A stretch of 14,396 bases of DNA from Gammaproteobacteria bacterium (GCA_003556835.1 PWQG01000278.1:1-14396), one strand, 5' to 3'. Positions 1-8,277 are shown, numbered from the stretch's first letter. Numbers and translations are program-made. Notes: a model not told the origin generated them from the sequence alone.

Positions 1-112
1 GTTCAACCGTCTGATGCAGCGTAACTCACGCTGTAGCAAGGAAAGGAGCCATTGGCGAGCCGTTATCGAAGGCTGGAGCGGGGTTGTCGGGATGGTTCAG
101 ATCATGCATGTC

Positions 113-151
113 CCGGTTTTCTGTGCCGGTTTTCGTCCGGTTTTCGTCCGG
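113..151. repeat. Short tandem repeat, 11-bp unit CCGGTTTTCGT
   Basis: Two perfect copies of the unit CCGGTTTTCGT lie at 126-136 and 137-147, followed by a partial CCGG at 148-151. A diverged third copy starts at 113 (CCGGTTTT then CTGTG). The repeat is in the non-coding stretch downstream of the DUF429-like gene, and no function can be read from it. A short inverted repeat (CAGCGT, 5-base loop, ACGCTG) lies at 17-33 in the same stretch and has no T-run on either side. I see no convincing gene in bases 1-192. Confidence 0.6.
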
Positions 152-192
152 AGGGAATATCAGTCGCAGGCCAGGCGAGAGATTCCGGCTGA

Positions 193-840
193 TCACTCAT
201 CAGCCAGCCGACCAATGCGCAATTCAGCAATCAGGAACGCATCACGTAGAGACCGAAACCGATAAGACTTGTTGGCCGCCGATGGGTAGGCTTCAATCAA
301 GAACAGGCGCTGATCATCAGTCCAGACACCCGTTTCCAAAATTCGCGGTGCGAAGCGACTGACCACATGGCGGGCCTTGGTGGCCTGGCTGCCGATCATG
401 TCCTTGACCGACGATAGCGGCCTAATGCCGTGGGCCATCAAAAAGCGTTCGGTCTCACGAAACAAATAGGGATTCCAGTCGTTCCGATAGACAGTCTCCG
501 GCACGTCCCCACCACTGACCAGCGCCACAAAATCCCGCGAGAAAGCCAGTGGCGCATCAACGGCCAGGAGTGCCCGACTTGTGCCTTCATAATCAATCTC
601 GCACAAATTCAGCAACTTCTGCAGGAACTCCCCGGCATCCGAGGCTTCGTTGATTATCAATCGAAGGTTGCCCCGCCAGGGTCGTCCGACCACTTGCCGA
701 CCGACATCAAGCACTACCAACGCATCACGGCTGCGGGGATTGCGGTCACAGTCCCAGCCGCCGACGTCCCAGCCTATGAATATCTCCGCTTGGGTAATCA
801 GCGGGGACGCCGACCGATCCAAGTTTTTTTGATGGGTCAT
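193..840 (-). CDS. DUF429-like protein, predicted RNase H-fold nuclease
   Basis: A 215-residue protein that resembles the DUF429 family, which is predicted to adopt an RNase H-like nuclease fold with no settled biochemical role. Visible features are an early strand with an acidic residue (IGWDVGGWD, residues 22-30), a core VDAPL at 94-98, the block FRETERFLMAHGI at 127-139, and EAYPSA at 183-188. All are typical in spacing for DUF429. The acidic residues D25, D95 and E183 are candidate metal ligands by analogy. The C-terminus is rather short: the usual last helix seems to end at residue 215, so it may be slightly truncated. It begins 12 bases after the DUF262 gene on the same strand and is probably co-transcribed. 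The ATG at 840 has only a weak G-rich ribosome site. A run of seven A's follows the fourth codon. Family assignment is moderate and catalytic activity is unproven. Confidence 0.6.
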   Translation of the reverse strand: MTHQKNLDRSASPLITQAEIFIGWDVGGWDCDRNPRSRDALVVLDVGRQVVGRPWRGNLRLIINEASDAGEFLQKLLNLCEIDYEGTSRALLAVDAPLAFSRDFVALVSGGDVPETVYRNDWNPYLFRETERFLMAHGIRPLSSVKDMIGSQATKARHVVSRFAPRILETGVWTDDQRLFLIEAYPSAANKSYRFRSLRDAFLIAELRIGRLADE

Positions 841-852
841 TCCAGCCCCAAT

Positions 853-2802
853 TCAGGCTTCGGCCTCGGTCTGGACTTCGCGCCTGACATACTCACGGAA
901 GCGATCAACAGAAGTGAAAAATCGGTAGCCAGCCTCGCTGGCCACTGCCAGGACTTCCGGCCCTTCATTGAGTAATACCGCCACTGGTTGGGTCAACTCC
1001 TCCTGCAGCCCATGTGGCCAGGCCAGGTCGAAAATGGCACGCTGCTCACCCGATTCCGGGTGGGTGAAATCAAAGCTCAACTCACCACTGGCCAGTCCCT
1101 GTTGCGTGATCCATTCGTTAAGCGCCATAAGCTCCTGCTCTTCTTCTTCGCTGGTAATGCCACCGCCAACCATGGTTGGCGCGGCAACTTCAGAGGCCGG
1201 ACCTTCAATCCACTGGTTGTCGCCGTGCAACAACTCTTCCATGCGCAGGTTCACTTCATTGGCCAACAGCACCTTTCGGGCTTCAAGGAAATCTCGAAAA
1301 CGACTGATTCGCCACAAATCGGGATCCATGGGGATCCACTGCGAAGCCAGGGCACCGGGATAATTTTGTTCTATGTCAGGGAAGTATTCCTCCGGTAGGC
1401 GGTTACTGATATCGAGATTGGTATCCTTGGTCAGAAAACAGAAGTTGGCCAGCGCGTTGACCTCCGAGCGAGCGTATTCACACTTGTAAAGCTGTGATTT
1501 CGGAAAGATGTGATGTACCTCCAGCGCGCTCATTTTGCCCAGCAGGTTGGCGCGCAACTCCAGCCCTGTGCCCCAGTCGCGGGCCTGACCCATCCGCGTG
1601 ATCATGTAGAGCACTGGATAAAAGCGCGCACCCAGGCTCCAGCCGGTAAAGTGATCCGGTTGAACACGCAAGGCTCCGTGCCAGAGGCGCAGCTGATCGA
1701 TCAGCTGCTCGGCGCCGGCGCCTTCGCCCTCCAGCGCCTCCAGATCCTTGTCGATGTAGGTTTCAGTGGAGCCGGAATACCGGCCCCACATGCCCGCCTG
1801 TGCAAACCAGAACAACAGCTTGTCGCGTTCCACTTCACTGAGCCTTCCATGCTTCTGGTCGAGGTAGCGCACCATTACCGGAATGGCAAAGCGTGCAAAG
1901 ATGACCCGGTTGTGATCCAGGCCCAGGCGACCGGCAATCATGTTCAGGCAGTTGTCAATCTGGCGATTAGCACGCTTCATGGCATCCTGCACATCTTCGG
2001 CGGACTTGTTGTGCAGGTACTGGAACTTAGCCTCACCGGTCAGCACGGTGTTGACCGACCTCAACATCCAATCCAGATTGAAGTGGTACCCCGCCTCCTC
2101 CCACTCCTTGAGCTTGGCTTTCATCTCATCACGCGCTGCCGGCCAGTCCGAGCAGATCTTCGCCAACGCGAGGTCACCTTTGGAAAGCTTCGTGCCACCA
2201 CTATTGACACGGTTGAAGATGTCGACAACCACATCGAGCGTCTTGTCTTCCCCCGTCACCTCCTCGATATGCAGATCGATATCCAGTACGCCCAGCACAC
2301 GGGACAGGCGACCGGCAAAGCGCATCGCCTTCATGCCGACATCAGGGTGCTGAGAGATTCTCTCGATCATCTCTTCAAGTCCATCCGATCCACCTCGCAT
2401 CAGCTCGCTGACATCAATCCACATCGGATCACCCTTCATCTTGACCGGCTGATAGAACTCGAACACTTCGTCACCAACGTGGAACATCAGCCCGGTGAAT
2501 GCCCGTTCATTGCCGTCGAAAAATTTCGGCGGCTTTCCTCGAGCCACCCCGTATAACGAGGTGATGCGTTGCTGACCGTCCAGCAGCAGCTTGACCACTC
2601 CGGGCGCCACCACGCCATCGCCACGCGCAGCGGCTTTTTCGGATTGCGTCGCCCAGACCAGCAGGCCACCGACTGGGTGACGGCGATACATTGAATCAAA
2701 CAACCCACGAACCTGGTCGCGATTCCATACATAACCGCGCTGAAACTCAGGCAGCGCCATGTGGCCGGTGTCAATGTGATCTAGGATTGTCGATATCCTC
2801 AT
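853..2802 (-). CDS. DUF262 + HNH protein, GmrSD-like nuclease
   Basis: A 649-residue protein with the N-terminal DUF262 domain (about residues 1-230). Its marks are QRGYVW at 21-26, the conserved DGQQR at 75-79, and FNRVNSGG at 196-203. In GmrSD and relatives this domain, of ParB-like fold, couples nucleotide hydrolysis to DNA cleavage. A helical middle region leads to an HNH-type motif, EVHHIFPKSQL at 428-438, followed by NALANFCFL at 449-457 and an N-rich segment, as in DUF1524-like nucleases. About 150 further residues at the C-terminus (YRFFTSVDRFREYV near the end) I do not recognise. Family members include type IV-like enzymes that attack modified phage DNA, so it may complement the adjacent type I system, but its substrate is inferred. 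The ATG at 2802 is supported by AAGGAA at 2812-2817 and by the family-typical N-terminus. It follows the metalloprotease gene by 60 bases. Confidence 0.88.
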   Translation of the reverse strand: MRISTILDHIDTGHMALPEFQRGYVWNRDQVRGLFDSMYRRHPVGGLLVWATQSEKAAARGDGVVAPGVVKLLLDGQQRITSLYGVARGKPPKFFDGNERAFTGLMFHVGDEVFEFYQPVKMKGDPMWIDVSELMRGGSDGLEEMIERISQHPDVGMKAMRFAGRLSRVLGVLDIDLHIEEVTGEDKTLDVVVDIFNRVNSGGTKLSKGDLALAKICSDWPAARDEMKAKLKEWEEAGYHFNLDWMLRSVNTVLTGEAKFQYLHNKSAEDVQDAMKRANRQIDNCLNMIAGRLGLDHNRVIFARFAIPVMVRYLDQKHGRLSEVERDKLLFWFAQAGMWGRYSGSTETYIDKDLEALEGEGAGAEQLIDQLRLWHGALRVQPDHFTGWSLGARFYPVLYMITRMGQARDWGTGLELRANLLGKMSALEVHHIFPKSQLYKCEYARSEVNALANFCFLTKDTNLDISNRLPEEYFPDIEQNYPGALASQWIPMDPDLWRISRFRDFLEARKVLLANEVNLRMEELLHGDNQWIEGPASEVAAPTMVGGGITSEEEEQELMALNEWITQQGLASGELSFDFTHPESGEQRAIFDLAWPHGLQEELTQPVAVLLNEGPEVLAVASEAGYRFFTSVDRFREYVRREVQTEAEA

Positions 2803-2811
2803 GACTTCCTG

Positions 2812-2817
2812 TTCCTT
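2812..2817 (-). promoter_or_regulatory. Ribosome binding site of the DUF262 gene
   Basis: AAGGAA on the minus strand lies 9 bases before the ATG at 2802. A second AGGAAG at 2805-2810 is only 2 bases from the start codon, too close to be the main site. It supports the chosen start and independent initiation after the 60-base gap from the preceding gene. No clear promoter is visible in that gap. Confidence 0.5.
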
Positions 2818-2862
2818 TTTTGGAATATTACAAAGACTTCGAGTGTTTGGCTGTTCGCAGAG

Positions 2863-3573
2863 TCATCGCTGCTCATCTGACAATGGAAGCGAATTCAACT
2901 CATCACGCGCTTCTCGCCAGATCGGATAGTGCTCGTTCAAAATCGACATAAACCGCTCATTGTGAGTCGGTTCAATCAAATGCACCATTTCGTGCACGAT
3001 GATGTACTCGAGCAGGTCTTTGGGCTTCTTGACCAGCTCAGTGTTCAGGCGAATGGTGCCGGATTTTGGGTTGCATCCGCCCCATTTGGTCTTCATCCGC
3101 TGCAGGAAATACTTGGCTAACTTCACGCCTAGCCTGCGCTCCCATTTTTCGATCAGGGGCGGGACGGCTTCGTGCAGAAGGCGTCTGTGCCAAGCGTGCA
3201 TGACTTCGGCGCGTTTGGGCCGATCAGCACCTGGCCGGACGGTCAGAATAATGCGTTTGTGGTCCAATTTGATCCCTGGGCGCTCTTCCCGCTCCTCAAC
3301 GGATAGCAGGTAACGTCGCCCCCAAAGATAGTGGCTCTCACGCTCAATGTACTGGCGTGGCGTCTCTCGGGCCTGGTTTCTGAGCTTTTCTTGTTGATCA
3401 CGTATCCATCCAAGCTTGGCAATGGCATATGCACGAGCAACCTCCAGGCGGGTTTCGCTTGGTGCCACCAGGGTCACCCGGCCATCTGGTGGATGCACGG
3501 ACAGATGCACGTTACTCACGGCCTTGCGAGTCACTTTTATGGCAATGTCGCCCAACGTGATCGTTTCGGTCAT
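2863..3573 (-). CDS. YgjP/SprT-like zinc metalloprotease (DUF45 family)
   Basis: A 236-residue protein of the YgjP-like DUF45 (M48-related, WLM-like) metalloprotease family. The zinc motif HEMVH is at residues 194-198, with E195 as the expected catalytic base and H204 (THNERF) as the likely third ligand. Upstream are the family-typical segments WGRRY (84-88), MKTKWGGC (160-167) and IRLNTELVKKP (174-184). No signal peptide or membrane segment is seen, so it is probably cytoplasmic. The length is normal for the family. Its ATG overlaps the hsdR stop codon by four bases (ATGA), which points to translational coupling with hsdR. Such genes commonly accompany type I restriction genes. Their job there is not established: processing or turnover of HsdR or of DNA-bound protein is a reasonable guess only. 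Confidence 0.88.
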   Translation of the reverse strand: MTETITLGDIAIKVTRKAVSNVHLSVHPPDGRVTLVAPSETRLEVARAYAIAKLGWIRDQQEKLRNQARETPRQYIERESHYLWGRRYLLSVEEREERPGIKLDHKRIILTVRPGADRPKRAEVMHAWHRRLLHEAVPPLIEKWERRLGVKLAKYFLQRMKTKWGGCNPKSGTIRLNTELVKKPKDLLEYIIVHEMVHLIEPTHNERFMSILNEHYPIWREARDELNSLPLSDEQR

Positions 3574-6500
3574 GGATAACCCGCCTGATTTCGGATCAGT
3601 TCGAACACAGCCTCGGTAGCCTGTCGGTTTCTCCTGAGGATCGGAAACAGGGCATTGAGCACCTGGCGCTCACGCGCATCGTCGCCGCGCCAGCCGGCCG
3701 GAGCTTGCTCGCGCATGGCCTGGTCAATGGCCAGTGCCAGCGAGATGTTGGGATCTGAATATGCCGGATCGTCATCCTGCATCAGGGTCGGCTCAATCGT
3801 CTGGGCCAGAATCTGGGGCAGGTTGTTGTAAATGGCGATGGCAGGCTGGTTGCCGACCAGCGCGGCGGGGACGTCTTCAGCGGCATGCCCTGCCCGCATT
3901 TTTTGCACCAGCGACTCGGCCTGGTCGAGAAAATCCTGGTAGGACACGACGCCACTGCGCCAATCCGCAATCAAGTCTTCCAGCAGCTTCGACAGCTTTT
4001 CGTAGAAGCGCGGGTCGGTGAGCTGGTCGCGGATAATGGTCTTGCGGACGTTGTTGATGATGCCCTCGGCCACGGCATTTTTCGACAGCTTGCCCTGCTG
4101 GTTAAGCTTCTGCGCGATGGCGTCGTGAATGCCTGTCTCGATGATCAATTCCACCAGGGAATAGCTGTCCACCGCACCCAGGTTGCTGGCCGGATCGGCC
4201 TGAATGTAGGTGTTGATGAGGTGGCGCATGTCCGCTTCGTAGGGCTTGATATCCAGCTCCTCGCCGGAATGCCGCTTGATGGCAGCACGCACCTCGCTGA
4301 AAAAGGCCACTTCATCCTGCAAGCGCTGACTGTCGACGGCCGAGTAGCCAGCGGCTTCCAGGTCCTGGGAAATGGCCGCATAGGCCCGCACAAAGCTAGC
4401 CACGGCCTTGTAGAAAGAGACCCGCAGCACCTCGGTTTCGTCCAGTTCCTCGGCTGTGCCGGCGTTGCCACAGAAATAGTGCAGATAATGCTCGATCTCA
4501 CGCGGTGGTGGGACTGGCTCGCACAGGTACTTGAGTGCCTCGCGGATAGTGTCGAGCTTCTTCCGCCCTTCCTTGAGCCAGTCCTTGAGCTCGATGTTGT
4601 TGCCGGCAGCGCCGCCATCGTCCAGGTCCAGCTCGTCAGAGCTGTAAACGGCGATGGCCTGCTGCACATCGCCGAATAGCTGCTTGAAATCGACGATATG
4701 GCCATAGTCCTTATCGTCGCCATCCAGGCGGTTGGTCCGGCAGATGGCCTGGAACAGGTTGTGGTCGCGCAGTTCATTGTCCAGGTAGATGTAGCTGCAC
4801 GAGGGCGCATCGAAGCCCGTCAGCAGCTTGCTGACCACGATCAACAGCTTGGTGTTGGCCGGCTCCTTGATAAAGCGCCGCTTCATCTCGGCCTCGTATT
4901 GGGCGGTGCTCTGGCCGTCTTTCAGCACGTACTGGGTGTAGGTATCGAATTTGTAGCGTTCGTCGCTATCGCTGGGCTCGCGCGAGATCGCGTTGTGATT
5001 GGGCTCGAACGAGGTGATGATGCCGCAGTACTTTCCAAACGAGGTATTCTGAAACAGCCGGAAATAATGGCAGGCATCGTAAATGGAGGCTGCCACCAGG
5101 ATAGCCGTTCCGCGGTCATTGTTCAGTCGCGGCTTGAGGCTGAAATCCTCGATGATGGCAGCAACAATCCGCTGCTTGCGCTCAGCCGCACTCATCAACT
5201 CTTCCAGCGTCGCCCAACGCTTGCGCAGCACTGCCTTCTGGTAATTGTTCAGATTGCGCGTCTTGCGCTCGAACCAGGCGTCGATGGCCTGTTGCGAGGT
5301 CAGGCGCTGGGGCACATCGCGGGCTTCGTACTTCAAATCCAGCACCACGCCATCGGCTACGGCCTCGGGGAATTTATAGGTGTGGATATAGGTGCCGAAC
5401 ACCTCGCGGGTGGTCTGTTTGTCCTTGCGTAGCAGCGGCGTGCCGGTAAAGCCGATGAAGATGGCCTCGGCCAGCCAGCGCTTCATCTGCCGGTTCATGC
5501 GGCCACCCTGGGTTCGATGGCACTCGTCGACGAACACATAAAAACGCCCGTGGACGGGCGGCGGGTCACCCTTGAGATCGCCGGGGTCGAACTTGTGCAC
5601 CAGGGCGCAGAGTAGTCGCGGAGTCGTCGCGTCCAGCATTTCCACGAACTGGGCGCGCGAGGTAATGCGCGGCGACGGGCCATCCTCCCCCACCACGCCG
5701 GCATTGCGCATCACACCGACAATCTGCTTGTCCAGCTCGTCGCGGTCAGTGACCACCAGAATACGGGCGGCCGGGCCATGCTCCATGATCCACTTGGCCA
5801 GCAGCACCATGACTATGCTCTTGCCACTGCCCTGAGTGTGCCAGATCACCCCGCCCTCCTGCTTGGCGATGCGCTCCTGGGCAGTCTTGACGCCAAAATA
5901 CTGGTGCGGCCGGGGCACTTTCTTCTGGCCGGCGTCGAAGATCACGAAGTTGCGGATCAGGTCCAGCAGGCGCGGCTTGCGGCACATCTGCGCCAACGGC
6001 TTGTCCAGCAAGACGCCGGCTGAGGTTTCACCACCGCCTTCCTCGTCTTTCCACTGCACAAAGAACTGCTCGGGGGTGCCGGTGGTGCCGTAGCGCAGGC
6101 CCTGGGAATCGCTGCCGGCCAGCAGAAGCTGCACGGTGCTGAAAAAGCGCTCGTTGAAGATCGGCTCCTGGTTAGTGATGAGCTGGCGCACACCGTCGGC
6201 CACCTCCACCGAACTGCGCTTGAGTTCGATCACCGCCACCGCGATGCCGTTGAGATACAGCACCAGATCGGGCCGACGCTCATGCCCGCCCCTGAGCGTG
6301 ACTTCCTCGGCCAGGGCGAAGTCGTTGCTCTCAGGGCTCTCCCAGTCGATCAGATGCACATCCTCATGCGGCTGGCCCGGTGCGAGCAGCACCTTTACTG
6401 GGTAGCGCAACAGGTTGTAGGTGCGCAGATTGGCCTGGTAGAGCGTCATGCCGGTGACGTCCGCAGCGGCCTCCAGTTTTTGCAGAGCAGCGGAAATATG

Positions 6501-6686
6501 GGCTTCGGAGTAGCCGCGCTCGCGCAGATTAGCGCGCAGCAGCTCCGGCTCTATCTGTCGGTTGTTTTCGCGCTTATGCCAGTCGCCCAGATTGCGATAG
6601 CCCAGCCCGCCTTCCGCCTCGGGGCGAGTGAAGAGTTCGACCACGCGGTTCTGGGTCAGGCGTTCTGGGCGGGCTCGGCTTGCCAT
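3570..6686 (-). CDS. hsdR: Type I restriction enzyme R subunit (HsdR)
   Basis: A 1038-residue restriction and translocation subunit with the full set of expected parts. The N-terminal PD-(D/E)xK nuclease shows RPDLVLYL at 138-145 (D140) and VIELK at 152-156 (E154, K156). The SF2 helicase-type motor shows Walker A HTQGSGKS at 283-290, a DEAD-box variant DECH at 387-390, FTGTP at 413-417, TGFDAP at 623-628 and QAICRTNR at 646-653. The C-terminal ~300 residues are helical and should bind the methyltransferase core. In known enzymes HsdR binds HsdM2HsdS, pulls DNA past the complex using ATP and cuts at a distance from the unmethylated site. Overall layout is closest to the EcoR124I (type IC-like) form rather than EcoKI. 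All catalytic motifs are intact, so it should be active. It starts 4 bases after the AlbA_2 gene and overlaps the metalloprotease gene. Confidence 0.97.
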   Translation of the reverse strand: MASRARPERLTQNRVVELFTRPEAEGGLGYRNLGDWHKRENNRQIEPELLRANLRERGYSEAHISAALQKLEAAADVTGMTLYQANLRTYNLLRYPVKVLLAPGQPHEDVHLIDWESPESNDFALAEEVTLRGGHERRPDLVLYLNGIAVAVIELKRSSVEVADGVRQLITNQEPIFNERFFSTVQLLLAGSDSQGLRYGTTGTPEQFFVQWKDEEGGGETSAGVLLDKPLAQMCRKPRLLDLIRNFVIFDAGQKKVPRPHQYFGVKTAQERIAKQEGGVIWHTQGSGKSIVMVLLAKWIMEHGPAARILVVTDRDELDKQIVGVMRNAGVVGEDGPSPRITSRAQFVEMLDATTPRLLCALVHKFDPGDLKGDPPPVHGRFYVFVDECHRTQGGRMNRQMKRWLAEAIFIGFTGTPLLRKDKQTTREVFGTYIHTYKFPEAVADGVVLDLKYEARDVPQRLTSQQAIDAWFERKTRNLNNYQKAVLRKRWATLEELMSAAERKQRIVAAIIEDFSLKPRLNNDRGTAILVAASIYDACHYFRLFQNTSFGKYCGIITSFEPNHNAISREPSDSDERYKFDTYTQYVLKDGQSTAQYEAEMKRRFIKEPANTKLLIVVSKLLTGFDAPSCSYIYLDNELRDHNLFQAICRTNRLDGDDKDYGHIVDFKQLFGDVQQAIAVYSSDELDLDDGGAAGNNIELKDWLKEGRKKLDTIREALKYLCEPVPPPREIEHYLHYFCGNAGTAEELDETEVLRVSFYKAVASFVRAYAAISQDLEAAGYSAVDSQRLQDEVAFFSEVRAAIKRHSGEELDIKPYEADMRHLINTYIQADPASNLGAVDSYSLVELIIETGIHDAIAQKLNQQGKLSKNAVAEGIINNVRKTIIRDQLTDPRFYEKLSKLLEDLIADWRSGVVSYQDFLDQAESLVQKMRAGHAAEDVPAALVGNQPAIAIYNNLPQILAQTIEPTLMQDDDPAYSDPNISLALAIDQAMREQAPAGWRGDDARERQVLNALFPILRRNRQATEAVFELIRNQAGYP

Positions 6687-6690
6687 GCGG

Positions 6691-8151
6691 TTACTCCTTC
6701 TTGGCCTGTTGCGTCTTCAGCAGAGCTTCGCCGGCCCCAGTCAGACGGTATTTCTGGCGGCTGCTCAGGGGCTTATCGGGAATGGTCATCTCGACAAAAC
6801 CCGCCTCAAGCGCCGGGCGCAAGTATTTTTCCTGAAAGTGCTTGCGGTCCTTCAGACTCAGCACTTCCTGGATTTCGGCACGCTTCATCTCCCCTTTCAA
6901 TACGGCCACCAGTCGCTCGACTTCCCCGGTGACTTGGGGGGTAACTTGAGGGGCGCCTTGGGGGGTGACTTGAGGGGTGGCCGCATCAGAAGCCCACTCC
7001 GCCTCCGGCCGCCAAACCACGGCGCTGAACTGATTGCCCGCCGGATCGTCCACCAGGTCGATCTGCGGCCAGGCTTCCAGGGCTCGGGGAATACCACTGC
7101 CCATGCCCCGATACGGCAAGATATGGCTGGCGTGTTCGGTCAGCGTGGGGTTTCGGCGGATGGTCTTGCCCTGGCGGATGTCCTCTGGGCTCAAGCTGTC
7201 CGGCAAGTTGCCGGGGCTGACAATCTCCACCCGATCAGCAAACACCATCACGCGGATCGAGGCGCTGTTGAAATAGTCTCGATGAATCAGCGCGTTCACC
7301 AGCAGCTCTTCCAGCGCGATTGCCGGAATTTCCAGCTCTCCCGGCGAATTGAAACCACGCCCGCGCTGGACATGATGTAGATTGCGCTTTATAAAGGCGA
7401 AGGCACCGCGGAACTGCTCCAGCAGCGTGCCCTTGATGTCCTCGCTGTCCAGGTAGCGGGTGTCGTGCAGCACCTTGTCGGGAAAGGCCACCGCCTTCAC
7501 CTCGAAGGCCGGACGCCAGCGCTGCGGGTTCCGCGCAAACAGCATGACGCCGCTCAGATTCAGCTCCCGACCATCGCCCAGGCCCAGGTTCTGCAACAAC
7601 TGCTCCCGAGTCAGGCCGGAAAACTCGCTGCTTTGACCATAGCGCCGGTCAAAGTAGGCATTGAACGCCTTGTCGTCGATATCGTCCACCGACGTGCCCG
7701 CCACCGACACCACATCGGCATAGACCAGCGCCGCCCGCTGGAACATCCGCTGCATTTCCTCGCGCGATGTCACATGGCGCTTGTCCGCCCCCTGCTTGAC
7801 CCAGATGCGGCCCTGATTGTCCAGATACGGTTTGGCCAGCCCATCGGGCACCTCCACCACCATGACGATCCCGCGGTCCGTCTGCACATTTTCGGTGAGC
7901 GGATGCACCGGCGGGCGGACATGCTGGGAGGCAGCATTGCCCAATAGCTGATTCAGCCGCCGAATATCGGCGGCATCCCCCCCCACGATGCTGCCGTCGT
8001 CATTGACGCCCAGAAACAGCCAGCCCCCACCGCTGTTGGCAAAGGCAGCCAGTTCGGCGGCAAGGCCATCGGAATTGGTGGCGTCACGCTTGAACTGGTG
8101 GCGGCTGTCTTCGCCGCAGGCGAGGATGCTGGTGAGCTCTGAAAGATTCAT
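6691..8151 (-). CDS. AlbA_2 / RecG-C-like ATP-binding protein with C-terminal winged helix
   Basis: A 486-residue protein of the family often labelled 'putative DNA binding domain' or 'transcriptional regulator'. The N-terminal AlbA_2 (AAA_4, Schlafen-like) domain spans about 10-135, with FKRD at 20-23, AAFANSGGGWLFLGVNDDG at 35-53 and VKQGADKRHVT at 118-128. A GHKL ATPase-like HATPase_c_4 domain follows (about 270-382), with the N-box ELLVNALIHRDY at 282-293 and a glycine-rich GMGSGIPR at 349-356. A TPQV-type repeat linker (393-408) then joins a winged-helix-like end (410-486). The ORF is open upstream to a TTG at 8232, but the ATG at 8151 matches the usual family start and is preferred. It lies between the specificity and restriction genes. 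Members are frequent in type I loci, with no settled role there; transcriptional control or nucleic-acid binding is possible. Confidence 0.88.
   Translation of the reverse strand: MNLSELTSILACGEDSRHQFKRDATNSDGLAAELAAFANSGGGWLFLGVNDDGSIVGGDAADIRRLNQLLGNAASQHVRPPVHPLTENVQTDRGIVMVVEVPDGLAKPYLDNQGRIWVKQGADKRHVTSREEMQRMFQRAALVYADVVSVAGTSVDDIDDKAFNAYFDRRYGQSSEFSGLTREQLLQNLGLGDGRELNLSGVMLFARNPQRWRPAFEVKAVAFPDKVLHDTRYLDSEDIKGTLLEQFRGAFAFIKRNLHHVQRGRGFNSPGELEIPAIALEELLVNALIHRDYFNSASIRVMVFADRVEIVSPGNLPDSLSPEDIRQGKTIRRNPTLTEHASHILPYRGMGSGIPRALEAWPQIDLVDDPAGNQFSAVVWRPEAEWASDAATPQVTPQGAPQVTPQVTGEVERLVAVLKGEMKRAEIQEVLSLKDRKHFQEKYLRPALEAGFVEMTIPDKPLSSRQKYRLTGAGEALLKTQQAKKE
6694..6699 (-). promoter_or_regulatory. 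Strong ribosome binding site of hsdR
   Basis: AAGGAG on the minus strand lies 7 bases before the ATG at 6686 and inside the end of the preceding AlbA_2 gene. It is the best Shine-Dalgarno site in the locus. It fixes the hsdR start and suggests that HsdR is translated well even though it lies downstream of two accessory genes. Confidence 0.75.
6933..6980. repeat. Four 12-bp repeats encoding a [TA]PQ[VG] linker
   Basis: Four consecutive 12-bp units lie inside the AlbA_2 gene, each beginning CTTGGGGGG or CTTGAGGGG on the plus strand. They form two copies of a 24-bp unit (6933-6956 and 6957-6980). They encode TPQV-TPQG-APQV-TPQV, a flexible linker between the ATPase-like domain and the C-terminal winged helix. 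Unit number could vary without a frameshift, because each unit adds four residues. Confidence 0.85.
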
Positions 8152-8253
8152 AGAAGCAAAATCACTCCCGCCGCCTTTCAGCCCGCTGACCTGAGCGGCC
8201 GCAGAGCCGGTGAAGATTGGAGCACGACGCAACTGGTACTGGATGAGGCACGT

Positions 8254-8277
8254 AGGGTGACTTCACTCACTCACCCT
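8254..8277. repeat. Inverted repeat at the end of the DUF4209 gene
   Basis: AGGGTGA (8254-8260) and TCACCCT (8271-8277) form a 7-bp perfect stem with a 10-base loop that covers the stop codon at 8269-8267. No T-run follows on the minus strand, so it is not a standard intrinsic terminator. It could stabilise a processed mRNA end or weaken read-through into the AlbA_2 gene. It may also be chance. Confidence 0.35.

Noticed and set aside
102..200. A 32-residue minus-strand frame overlapping the DUF429 stop codon by 8 bases (ATGAGTGA).
   Set aside because: No ribosome site, biased composition caused partly by the 11-bp repeat, and no recognisable family.
824..830. A run of seven A's (minus strand) just after the DUF429-like start codon, considered as a phase-variation switch.
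   Set aside because: Seven bases is short for slippage control, and there is no alternative frame or repeat tract to support it.
1510..2556. A 348-residue plus-strand frame opposite the DUF262 gene.
   Set aside because: His/Gln/Leu-rich shadow frame with no domain. The minus-strand frame holds DGQQR and the HNH motif.
8254..8277. The inverted repeat after the DUF4209 gene, considered as an intrinsic terminator.
   Set aside because: Only a 7-bp stem, a 10-base loop and no T-run on the transcribed side.
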